Below, piece after piece: positions 47,564-55,072 of a DNA stretch of 64,000 nt. The notes beneath the pieces are model-generated. The model had not been told where the DNA came from and made no database searches. It worked only from the letters and a program-made list of their open reading frames with translations. Both the position numbers and the translations under genes were made by a program. Position 1 is the first letter of the stretch. Every line of letters starts with the position of its first letter. Source of the DNA: Pseudocalidococcus azoricus BACA0444 (GTDB taxonomy: Bacteria; Cyanobacteriota; Cyanobacteriia; Thermosynechococcales; Thermosynechococcaceae); assembly GCF_031729055.1 (NCBI RefSeq), contig NZ_JAVMIP010000009.1, forward strand, positions 1 through 64,000. Reading direction: 5' to 3'.

Positions 47564-48658
47564 ATGACTGCCTCCCTTGGCCTGGCGATGATTGTCCGGG
47601 ATGAAGCCCAGGATTTACCCAGGTGTCTTGCCAGTGTCCAAGATGTTGTGGATCAAGTTGTCATTGTTGATACGGGGTCAAGGGATCAGACCATAGAAAT
47701 AGCCCAGGCCTGGGGTGCAGAGGTCATTTGTTCCCCTTGGCAGAATGATTTTGGCCAGGCTAGAAATATCAGTCTCCAGGCCATCCAAACCGACTGGATT
47801 TTAGTCCTTGATGCCGATGAAGCCCTAGTACCAGAGATTAAGCCAAGGATCCAGGCCAGCATTCAGCAAGATAATTTAATTGCCATTATGCTGCTGCGTC
47901 ACGAAGTCGGTGTCATTCCCCCCTACTCGGCAGTATCCAGGCTATTTCGCCGCCATCCAGATATTTACTTTAACCGGCCCTACCATGAAACCGTGGATGA
48001 TGCGGTTTTAGCCCTTGTTCACAAGGAACCCCATTGGCAGATTGGGCAGTTAGAGGGAGTGGCCATTGAGCATTGGGGCTATACAGGGGCACAACTACAA
48101 AAACGGGATAAAACCACCCAGGCCATTGTCATTATGGCGGACTATTTCGCGACTCACCCAGATGATGCCTATATATGCTGTAAATTGGGCGGGATGTATT
48201 TACAAACAGGTCAAGGGGAATTAGCCCAGGCCACCCTCCAACAGGGCCTCAAGATTAAGAACCCGGAAGCCCCTGTCACCTATGAACTCCACTATCACCT
48301 CGGCAATTATTACGGTCAAATGGGGGATCAAGCTCAGGCCATCCAGCACTATCAAGCCGCAATTCATCAAGAAATTCCCCCCATCACCAAGATTTCAGCC
48401 CATATTCGCCTTGCCCAGGCCTGGAGCCAGCAAAAAAAATACTCCCAAGCCATCCAAGCCTATGAAACGATTCTGCAAATTGCCCCGGAGGTTCCCCTGG
48501 CCTGGCAGAATTTAGGGGTAATTTATCTCAAGCTTGGACAAATTCAAACCAGCCTCAGTTATTTTCGCCAGGCCATAGATTGTCTTAAGATGACAGACCC
48601 ACCTGAAGCACAACGCCTGCAAACCGAACTGGCGGCAATGGGTTTTCCACTTTCTTAA
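47564..48658 (+). CDS. family 2 glycosyltransferase with C-terminal TPR repeats
   Basis: A 364-residue protein. The N-terminal GT2 domain (about 1-200) has LAMIVRDEAQDLPRCLASV, VDTGSRDQT and the metal-binding LDADEAL. From about residue 205 there are four or so TPR units (e.g. HYQAAIHQE..., AIQAYETILQIAPEVPLAWQNLG). Such GT2-TPR proteins are common in cyanobacteria; acceptor unknown. It starts 15 bp after murB. Confidence 0.8.
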   Translation: MTASLGLAMIVRDEAQDLPRCLASVQDVVDQVVIVDTGSRDQTIEIAQAWGAEVICSPWQNDFGQARNISLQAIQTDWILVLDADEALVPEIKPRIQASIQQDNLIAIMLLRHEVGVIPPYSAVSRLFRRHPDIYFNRPYHETVDDAVLALVHKEPHWQIGQLEGVAIEHWGYTGAQLQKRDKTTQAIVIMADYFATHPDDAYICCKLGGMYLQTGQGELAQATLQQGLKIKNPEAPVTYELHYHLGNYYGQMGDQAQAIQHYQAAIHQEIPPITKISAHIRLAQAWSQQKKYSQAIQAYETILQIAPEVPLAWQNLGVIYLKLGQIQTSLSYFRQAIDCLKMTDPPEAQRLQTELAAMGFPLS

Positions 48659-48702
48659 ACCTTGACCAAATTGGCAAAAGAGTAACGCGCAGATTAATGA
48701 AT

Positions 48703-49116
48703 CTAATCCGACTCTTGCAATTGGGTCACAATCCGCTGGCTCAGTTCTGGATATGTATTGGCCAGACCCAGGAGTTGTAAATATTCGGGCCCCGTTAATC
48801 CAGCCGCTTCAATTTGGGTAATGGCCGCTGTTTCAATATCCTGCTCAATTTGCAAAGCTTCGGCCTGGGTTTCAGCACTGCGTAATTCCGCTTCTCGGGA
48901 ATCAATCAGGGCAATCACTTGGCGGTAGGCCTGGGCAAACTGACTAATTTTCTCAGCGGATATATCACTAGCGGTTAATTCCGGAGTTTCTGGCGTAGTT
49001 GCGGCCCAGGCCGGCCCACTAAAGTTACTTAGGCCACCGATGACTAACCCTAAAACAATGAGTAAGCCCAGACCCCAGCGAGCTAGAGCTTGTCCATAAG
49101 CACAAATTTTATTCAT
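48703..49116 (-). CDS. DUF4168 secreted protein
   Basis: A 137-residue protein with a signal peptide (ending GPAWAA at about 39) and a DUF4168 helical domain (SDISAEKISQFAQAYRQVIAL...). These cyanobacterial periplasmic or envelope proteins have no known function. Stands alone, convergent with the GT2 gene. Confidence 0.75.
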   Translation of the reverse strand: MNKICAYGQALARWGLGLLIVLGLVIGGLSNFSGPAWAATTPETPELTASDISAEKISQFAQAYRQVIALIDSREAELRSAETQAEALQIEQDIETAAITQIEAAGLTGPEYLQLLGLANTYPELSQRIVTQLQESD

Positions 49117-49197
49117 GTACAGTCTCCTGATTGGCAGAATTTCTAACGGTGGCTTGGAGAGATCAGGCTTTTTGTCTGGGGCTATGTCAGCCAGACC

Positions 49198-49416
49198 TTA
49201 AGAAACTTTTGGCTTGATAAAGACAATGGACTGCTTCCAGACAATAGTTGGCTGATCGTAGTGATCGAGAATGCAGAGGCAATTATTATCCTGCCAGCGA
49301 ACCTTGCCCACCACCAAATCGCTCGTTACCAGTTTGACCTCAACTTCGGTGTTATCTTTAATCAAAGTTTGGACTTGCCGGACACTGGGTAAATTGGCAT
49401 CAAAATCATCACCCAT
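49198..49416 (-). CDS. hfq: cyanobacterial Hfq
   Basis: A 72-residue Sm-like protein. It begins with LPSVRQVQTLIKDNTEVEVKL and has the Sm2-like end IVWKQSIVFIKP; it is the short cyanobacterial form lacking the canonical RNA-binding YKH, and in related species acts with the pilus ATPase for motility. Confidence 0.85.
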   Translation of the reverse strand: MGDDFDANLPSVRQVQTLIKDNTEVEVKLVTSDLVVGKVRWQDNNCLCILDHYDQPTIVWKQSIVFIKPKVS

Positions 49417-49549
49417 GACTGATCTTCCTCCTTGATGAGTAGCGCATTGGGGGTACTAGCCTTGCCTCACTCACTGTAGCCTACTGACGGAATTGGCCCA
49501 ACCCTGCCCCCAGCTATCCCCTGTCACTTGCGTCATTGTTCCTGAATTA

Positions 49550-50137
49550 TTAGTAATACAGCCAAGTGGTAAAGGCATATTTTACTCCCGATTGAACTGG
49601 CAAGGCCTGGTGGGGATGGGTAAAGGAGGAGGGAAAAACCAACACAGAACCCGTTTGGGGGATGACCTTCACATCTTGCCGATCAAAAAAAGTTTCTCCG
49701 CCGCTAAAGTCCTGATTCAAGTAGCCGACAATACTAATATCCCGAGTCGGAATCCCCTCGGCCACCTCCATCATGCGGCTGGCTAAGAGCAAATTATCCA
49801 CATGGCGGCGATACCCTTCCCCGGCCTGGTAACGCAGAATTGAAAACCTCTCAACATTGGGAAAATCAATCCCGTAACGCCCATAGATCAGGCCTTGGAT
49901 GATTTTAATTTTCTCATATAACAAATCTTGTGTGGACTTTTGGAGGGGATCATCGCCATCGAGGGGTAATAATCCCCCACTGCGCACCTCCCTATCCACA
50001 ACACCCATCAGAATCTTGGAGGGATCAAACTGGATACATTCGGCCACTTGGATAATGTGCTGACAGAGGGTCGCATCCAGTAACTTCTCAACCAAGAGAA
50101 TATCCTGTCCCAAATCAAGTAACCGAGGGGAAGTCAT
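49550..50137 (-). CDS. 2-oxoglutarate/Fe(II) dioxygenase family protein
   Basis: A 195-residue prolyl-4-hydroxylase-like oxygenase. The double-stranded helix core shows RYQAGEGYRRHVDN with H-x-D metal ligands, GGETFFDRQD, and the distal histidine in SSFTHPHQALPV followed by SGVKY for 2-oxoglutarate. Substrate unknown. It begins 5 bp downstream of the cbiB stop, so they are likely one transcript. Confidence 0.8.
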   Translation of the reverse strand: MTSPRLLDLGQDILLVEKLLDATLCQHIIQVAECIQFDPSKILMGVVDREVRSGGLLPLDGDDPLQKSTQDLLYEKIKIIQGLIYGRYGIDFPNVERFSILRYQAGEGYRRHVDNLLLASRMMEVAEGIPTRDISIVGYLNQDFSGGETFFDRQDVKVIPQTGSVLVFPSSFTHPHQALPVQSGVKYAFTTWLYY

Positions 50138-50142
50138 AGGGT

Positions 50143-51168
50143 TCAGCCAGATACATTCAGTTCAAATAGATGCCGTAACCCAAGGATGCCCACCAGTAAC
50201 AGTAACCAGGCCAGGGAAAGCCAGCGGGTTAAATTCAAGGCTTGCTCAATTGTACCCACCGTCATTGGCTGCTTGGGTTCACCCAAAAGGGGCTTAACTT
50301 TTCGTTCCCCCTGATAATAGTTTTCGCCCCCCATTTGGACCCCTAAAACCACTGCATAGGCACATTCACTCCAGCCAGCATTGGGACTTGGATCCAAGGG
50401 GGCATCGCGACAACAAATCTCCCAGGCCTGGCGCGGGTTTTGGGCCCATAGCAGTAAGGATAAAACCACCAACCGACAGGGAAACCAGGTTAAAACATCC
50501 TCTGTTTTCGCCGCCACCCAACCCAGATCTGCATAGGGAAATCGCCGATAGCCAATCATCGAGTCGAGGGTACTAGCCGCTTTGTAGGCCATTGCCAAGG
50601 GAACTGGCCCCAGGCCTGGGATTAAACAGCCCAATCCGGCATAAAACAAGGGGGCAAAAACTCCATCGGTGGCATTTTCCGTCACAGTCTCCAAAACGGC
50701 CCGCAAAATTTCCCCAGCCCCTAGATTTGCTGTATCTCGCCCGACATAGCGACTTAATCGGTCTCTAGCTGTGATCAAATCTCCCTGTTGCCAAGGAGTC
50801 AGGACATCTACTGCCGCCGCCCGCAAACTCCGCCCTGCCCAACAACTGGCCAAAAGAATGACGGAAATCACGAATCCCAGGCCTGGCCATAATCGCTCTC
50901 CCCCTGCAACCAGCAACCAACTCACCCCGCCTGTGCCCAAAATGATCCCCCAGGCCAAGAGTCCCCCACTGATGCGGAAATAGAGCCGTTGAGTTGTGGC
51001 AGACATGGGAATTCGTTGGCCCAGTCCGAAAATGAATTGCTGACCCGCTGCAATCGCCGCCCCCATGACCTGGACTGGATGGAGCCACGACCAAGGATCC
51101 CCCAGCCAAAAATCGAGGAGGGCAGCCCAGCAGAGAATATAGCCATTGTTTAAGGAAGGTGCCATCAT
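50143..51168 (-). CDS. cbiB: adenosylcobinamide-phosphate synthase CbiB/CobD
   Basis: Attaches the aminopropanol arm in cobamide synthesis; membrane protein. 341 residues, with several hydrophobic helices and the conserved LDFWLGDPWSWLHPVQVMG start, VGRDT, ENATDGVFAPLFY, AYKAASTLDSMIGYR and PNAGWSECAYAVVLGVQMGG. Full length. Confidence 0.92.
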   Translation of the reverse strand: MMAPSLNNGYILCWAALLDFWLGDPWSWLHPVQVMGAAIAAGQQFIFGLGQRIPMSATTQRLYFRISGGLLAWGIILGTGGVSWLLVAGGERLWPGLGFVISVILLASCWAGRSLRAAAVDVLTPWQQGDLITARDRLSRYVGRDTANLGAGEILRAVLETVTENATDGVFAPLFYAGLGCLIPGLGPVPLAMAYKAASTLDSMIGYRRFPYADLGWVAAKTEDVLTWFPCRLVVLSLLLWAQNPRQAWEICCRDAPLDPSPNAGWSECAYAVVLGVQMGGENYYQGERKVKPLLGEPKQPMTVGTIEQALNLTRWLSLAWLLLLVGILGLRHLFELNVSG

Positions 51169-51221
51169 CTTCTCTAGGGTGACGCAGACTATGCTGGCTT
51201 AACAAATTGGCCAATCTAGCC

Positions 51222-51340
51222 TTTCGCAGCCTGTTTTGAGAGCGTAGAACTGTTACCAAGACGGCCCATCAAGCATTTTTTGACTTAGCTCCATCTCACC
51301 GTCAAGCAGTCACGCTAGTCAGGAATGCTAGTCACGCTAT
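51222..51340 (-). repeat. diverged copy of repeat family A
   Basis: Upstream of cbiB, blocks CGCAGCCTGTTTTGAGAG, GACGGCCCATCAAGCATTTT, TGACTT, CCATCTCACC and CACGCTAT match, in order, the inverted copy at 54434-54538. The right end has extra repeats of GTCACGCTA. Degraded. Confidence 0.5.
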
Positions 51341-51574
51341 GGTTGCCCAATCAGCCCCTTACTAATTTGCCCCAGGCCTGGCCATAACCTAGGTCATCTC
51401 ATACCGCTCCTGTTGGCAACCCCATCCTCCAGCAGTCCTAGTTGTTGATGAATTTAATTAGTAAATTTAATCGAAAGACTCTCGACCGATAAGCCAAGAT
51501 AAACTTTAATCAATTTTAGGCCTCATCAACATTGGGCCAGGGTAGTTCATCTCCGTGCAAAGCGAGGTTTCTCT

Positions 51575-52162
51575 ATGGCCCCTAGAATCGCGGCAAATTC
51601 TAACATTGCGCCCCAAATCACTTGGTTCAGTCGCCAGGGCCTGGTGGCAATTCTAGAAACCATTCAGGACTTAATTGTGATTTCCCTTTGCATTGGCCTG
51701 TTTAGTTTCATGGTCTTGGAGTTACGGGAGATGTTTATTTCCCTGTTGCCCCCCCTAGATTTTCCCAATGTGACGGCCGATATTCTTTTCCTACTCATTT
51801 TGGTTGAGCTCTTTCGGTTGTTGATCATTTACCTCCAAGAACAGCGTGTCTCCATTGGGGTCGCGGTTGAAGTGGCCATTGTCTCTGTCCTGCGGGAGGT
51901 GATTGTCCGTGGTGTCTTGGAAGTGCCTTGGAGTCATGTCCTATCAGCCTGTGCATTTTTATTAGTCATGGGCGCGTTATTAGTCATTCGGGTTTGGTTA
52001 CCACCGACCTTTGCAGGGGTTGATCCCGAACGGGAAATTCGCCGCCGCTACCAACTCAGCAGTATTCTCCCCAACAATCTGACTCGGGAAGACCCACCCC
52101 CTCAAGATTTATTGACGAGTCACAATGACGCAAGGGCCAATCAAGCTGATAATAAAACTTAA
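51575..52162 (+). CDS. PsiE-family phosphate-starvation membrane protein
   Basis: A 195-residue inner membrane protein with four helices in residues 25-150. The pattern LVIISLCIGLFSFMVLELREMF and ELFRLLIIYLQEQRVSIGVAVEVAI followed by LREVIVRG is that of PsiE. Tail is polar. Function not known beyond phosphate-starvation induction in other bacteria. Confidence 0.75.
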   Translation: MAPRIAANSNIAPQITWFSRQGLVAILETIQDLIVISLCIGLFSFMVLELREMFISLLPPLDFPNVTADILFLLILVELFRLLIIYLQEQRVSIGVAVEVAIVSVLREVIVRGVLEVPWSHVLSACAFLLVMGALLVIRVWLPPTFAGVDPEREIRRRYQLSSILPNNLTREDPPPQDLLTSHNDARANQADNKT

Positions 52163-52228
52163 TGACGGTTATTCGATCCGCTAATTTCCATGTTGGCAGA
52201 TCAGTAAAATTTATTAGATTCTCCAGTT

Positions 52229-52948
52229 ATGAACGGTTTTAACTCAGCATCTCGGCCCTTATCCCTTGGCCGGTTCAAGGCTTTCACCCAGGCCCTTGGG
52301 ATGATCATCAGCTTTTTTCTCTTGATTGCCCCACCTGTTTTAGCGACCGGAGCCTATGCCTTTCCTATCCCGAATGACAGTAATCCCCTCTGGGTGGTGG
52401 ATCAGGGAGATATCATTAGCCCATTAACAGAGGGCCGCCTGGAGGGGATTGCCAAGAACCTGGCTCAATCCACAGACACTCAGGTACACTTTGTGACAGT
52501 CCATCGCCTCGACTACGAAGAAACGCCCACCACTTTTGCAACCAAACTCCTCAATCGCTGGTATCCTGAACCAGAGGATCAAGCCAATCAAGCCATTCTC
52601 GCCCTTGATACTGTTACCAATGGGACCTATTTAATCACAGGGGAAGCCGTTAAAGCCAAGCTACCCGATGATATTGCTGAGAGTATTGCCCAGGCCACAA
52701 TGCGCGTCCCGATTAAAAATGGCAACTATAATCAGGCTTTTTTGGATGCCAGTGCCCGGATTGAAGCGGTTTTAAGCGGACAACCTGACCCTGGCCCCCC
52801 AGTTGAAAAGGAAGTTGTCGCCGAAAAGACCTACAAAAGCCTTGACGAAACCGATGATCGCTCAGCCACTGTGATTGTGATTGTTTTACTGATTGCCGCT
52901 ACCGTCATTCCAATGGTCACCTACTACTGGTATCAAGGTTCGTCATAA
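52229..52948 (+). CDS. TPM-domain (Psb32-like) membrane-anchored protein
   Basis: A 239-residue protein with a signal peptide (about 22-42), a TPM domain (about 55-190, starting [19 protein letters not shown]), and a C-terminal membrane helix (about 215-235). This layout matches Psb32, a thylakoid lumen protein linked to photosystem II repair. The gene stops 52 bp before the comB start. Confidence 0.8.
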   Translation: MNGFNSASRPLSLGRFKAFTQALGMIISFFLLIAPPVLATGAYAFPIPNDSNPLWVVDQGDIISPLTEGRLEGIAKNLAQSTDTQVHFVTVHRLDYEETPTTFATKLLNRWYPEPEDQANQAILALDTVTNGTYLITGEAVKAKLPDDIAESIAQATMRVPIKNGNYNQAFLDASARIEAVLSGQPDPGPPVEKEVVAEKTYKSLDETDDRSATVIVIVLLIAATVIPMVTYYWYQGSS

Positions 52949-53000
52949 GATTGGGGACAGTGTGGCGGACAGAATCAATCCGGTGGAGGCTATTACGATT

Positions 53001-53735
53001 ATGCAGGTTTACATTTATCACACCCCAGAGCGTGTTCCCCCGGATTGGGTTCCCGATTGCGCCATTGCTGTAGATGTCTTGCGGGCCACGACAACTATTG
53101 CCACCGCCCTGGCCGCTGGAGCCGAAGCCGTCCAAGTATTTAGTGACCTAGAAGATCTAGAGCAAGTCAGCCAGGCCTGGCCAGCAGAGCAGCGGATTCG
53201 GGTTGGAGAACGGGGCGGGAAAAAAGTTGAGGGCTTTGATCTGGGAAACTCCCCCTTTGATTGCACCCCAGAGCGAGTCAAAGACTGTCGGTTGTTTATG
53301 AGTACGACCAATGGCACCCGCTCCCTAGCCCGGATTCAATCGGCCAAAATTGTCCTCGCTGCTGCCTTAGTGAATCGGGCTGCGGTGGTGAATTATGTCC
53401 ATCAACTCTATCCGCCCACAGTTTGGATTGTTGGCTCCGGTTGGGAAGGGGCCTATTCCTTGGAAGATACGGTTTGTGCGGGTGCTATCGCCCATAGTTT
53501 ATGGATGTTGACAGGACTGTCAGTGGCAGAATTTGCCGGGAATGATGAAACAGTGGCGGCCTTGGCTCTCTATCGTCACTATGAGCATGATTTACTGTCT
53601 CTCTTCCACCAGGCCAGTCATGGACAACGGCTCCTGAAACTTGGCTCGTTGGATGATTTGAAATACTGTGCCCAGACGGATATTTTGGATGTGCTGCCGA
53701 TCCAAACGGAACCCAAAGTATTAGTCGCCGGATAG
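53001..53735 (+). CDS. comB: 2-phosphosulfolactate phosphatase family (ComB)
   Basis: A 244-residue protein. Signature segments are [38 protein letters not shown] and TTNGTRSL, then AGNDETVAA. In archaea ComB makes sulfolactate for coenzyme M; cyanobacteria lack that pathway, so the real substrate is uncertain. ATG 53001 is the start of the conserved N-terminus; the frame is open further upstream but overlaps the previous gene. petM follows after 69 bp. Confidence 0.85.
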   Translation: MQVYIYHTPERVPPDWVPDCAIAVDVLRATTTIATALAAGAEAVQVFSDLEDLEQVSQAWPAEQRIRVGERGGKKVEGFDLGNSPFDCTPERVKDCRLFMSTTNGTRSLARIQSAKIVLAAALVNRAAVVNYVHQLYPPTVWIVGSGWEGAYSLEDTVCAGAIAHSLWMLTGLSVAEFAGNDETVAALALYRHYEHDLLSLFHQASHGQRLLKLGSLDDLKYCAQTDILDVLPIQTEPKVLVAG

Positions 53736-53804
53736 GGCTAAGATAAGTTTTGATTGTTTTTTGATGGGGCGACCCGTCTTTCATTTTGGAGAGGTTGGAG
53801 CATC

Positions 53805-53906
53805 ATGGCTGGAGAGATTTTTAATACCGCAGTAATTTCCTTTACCTTAGTCCTCGTTGGCCTGGGCCTAGGTTACTTTCTGCTGCGGGTTACCCCTGAT
53901 GAGTAA
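53805..53906 (+). CDS. petM: cytochrome b6f complex subunit 7 PetM
   Basis: A 33-residue single-helix subunit: [20 protein letters not shown] through to LLRVTPDE, as in known PetM. GGAGAGG lies 14 bp before the ATG. Too short for usual ORF cut-offs. Confidence 0.94.
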   Translation: MAGEIFNTAVISFTLVLVGLGLGYFLLRVTPDE

Positions 53907-54055
53907 ATCGAGGGCCAGGGTCTTGGATCCATGAGGGCTAGATAGTCCCAATCGAGAACCTGAATCAGCGAATCTAACCCTATCCCTCCCCAGTCCTCCC
54001 CTGAAAACAAAAAAACCTCGCTGCCACTACTGGGGAGTGAAATTGGCACATTACT

Positions 54056-54433
54056 TTAACCCAATACATCAGCACTCACAGGGACATCCATCGAAACAAA
54101 TGCTTTGCTACCCTGTAGAGCCGGAGGAGTCGTGACCCGGTATTCACATTGATTGTTGGCCACAGATTTGACATGGGCAGATTGGGTCATGATCGGTGGG
54201 AAAGTGGCCCCATTTAATCACTTGACCTTGAGTTGAGAACAGATACCGGGTGCACTATTGAGGAAGATTTTTCCGCTAACCGTGGGGGCAAGTTCAATCC
54301 GGTTGGGAATCCCATTAGGCTTCAGGGTTGGGTTGTTAATTTGGGTTGATACAGTTGCAGGGATTTCCGCGTGAACTGCCGTTGGGGTGAGAGTCATGAG
54401 GCTAACTACGGAGCAGATCGCAAACCGTTTCAT
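54056..54433 (-). pseudogene. secreted protein gene with in-frame TGA
   Basis: ATG 54433 starts MKRFAICSVVSLMTLTPTAVHA, a good signal peptide, followed by 50 mature residues to TGA at 54218-54220. The same frame then stays open for 53 more codons (LNGATFPPIMTQSAHVKSVA...VPVSADVLG) to TAA at 54056. The downstream part has coding-like composition and a cysteine (NNQCEYRV) that could pair with GICSQL before the stop. A nonsense mutation in one 125-residue protein is the simplest reading. The upstream frame to 54475 runs into the MITE and is not used. Family not known. Confidence 0.55.
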
Positions 54434-54538
54434 AATAGTGTTACGCAGGCTGTTCTGAGAGAGTAAAAATGTCAAAAAGACTGCCCATCAAGCATTTTCT
54501 GACTTGTCCCCATCTGACCTTAAATGAGTAACGCTATA
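54434..54538 (-). repeat. MITE-like repeat family A, copy 3
   Basis: Inverted copy of the 4563-4667 element with ends ATAGTGTTAC and GTAACGCTATA. It fills almost all of the gap between two divergent genes (starts at 54433 and 54548), so their promoters must lie in it. Confidence 0.72.
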
Positions 54539-54547
54539 GTGAGAGCT

Positions 54548-55072
54548 ATGCAGAAAGTTGCGATCTTTGGCAATGCTGGGGGCGGAAAATCAACACTCAG
54601 TCGCGAACTAGCTACAATAACCGGTTTGCCGCTTTACACCTTAGACAAGATTAAGTTTCAATCTGATGGGCAAGAAGTCCCCCAGGCCGAGTATGAGCAA
54701 GTCCACCAGGCCATTTTAGACTCTGAGAGATGGATTATTGATGGCTTTGGATCACTGGACACCCTCTGGCCCAGACTAAATGCTGCTGATACCCTGATTT
54801 ATGTTGATTTACCCCTAGCCCGGCATTTCTGGTGGGTGACAAAGCGATTCCTGACAGGGTATATTTCGCCCCCAGCTGGTTGGCCAGAAAACAGTCCCAT
54901 TCTCAAGAGCTCGCTGCGGAGTTACCAAGTCCTCTGGCTATGCGATAAACGTCTTACCCCCAAATATCGTGACTATGTGCACCAGGCCCGCAGCCGAAAA
55001 ACGGTTTATCACCTCCGCACCACTGAGGAAATGGCTCAGTTTTTGCAATCCATCCAAAATCAGTCGGGTTAG
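54548..55072 (+). CDS. P-loop NTPase, adenylate-kinase-like (FlaR-like)
   Basis: A 174-residue protein with Walker A GNAGGGKST at residues 8-16, then LPLYTLDKIKF and a DG motif (WIIDGFGS) and RKTVYHLRT near the end. It resembles the topology-modulation or adenylate-kinase-like small NTPases found in many bacteria. Function unknown. ATG 54548 is chosen because the frame upstream (from 54524) is MITE sequence. It overlaps the next gene's end by 4 bp (convergent). Confidence 0.7.
   Translation: MQKVAIFGNAGGGKSTLSRELATITGLPLYTLDKIKFQSDGQEVPQAEYEQVHQAILDSERWIIDGFGSLDTLWPRLNAADTLIYVDLPLARHFWWVTKRFLTGYISPPAGWPENSPILKSSLRSYQVLWLCDKRLTPKYRDYVHQARSRKTVYHLRTTEEMAQFLQSIQNQSG

Noticed and set aside
54218-54220. 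TGA read as selenocysteine
   Set aside because: No selenocysteine machinery or SECIS-like hairpin is visible and cyanobacteria of this type are not known to use it; a nonsense change is simpler.
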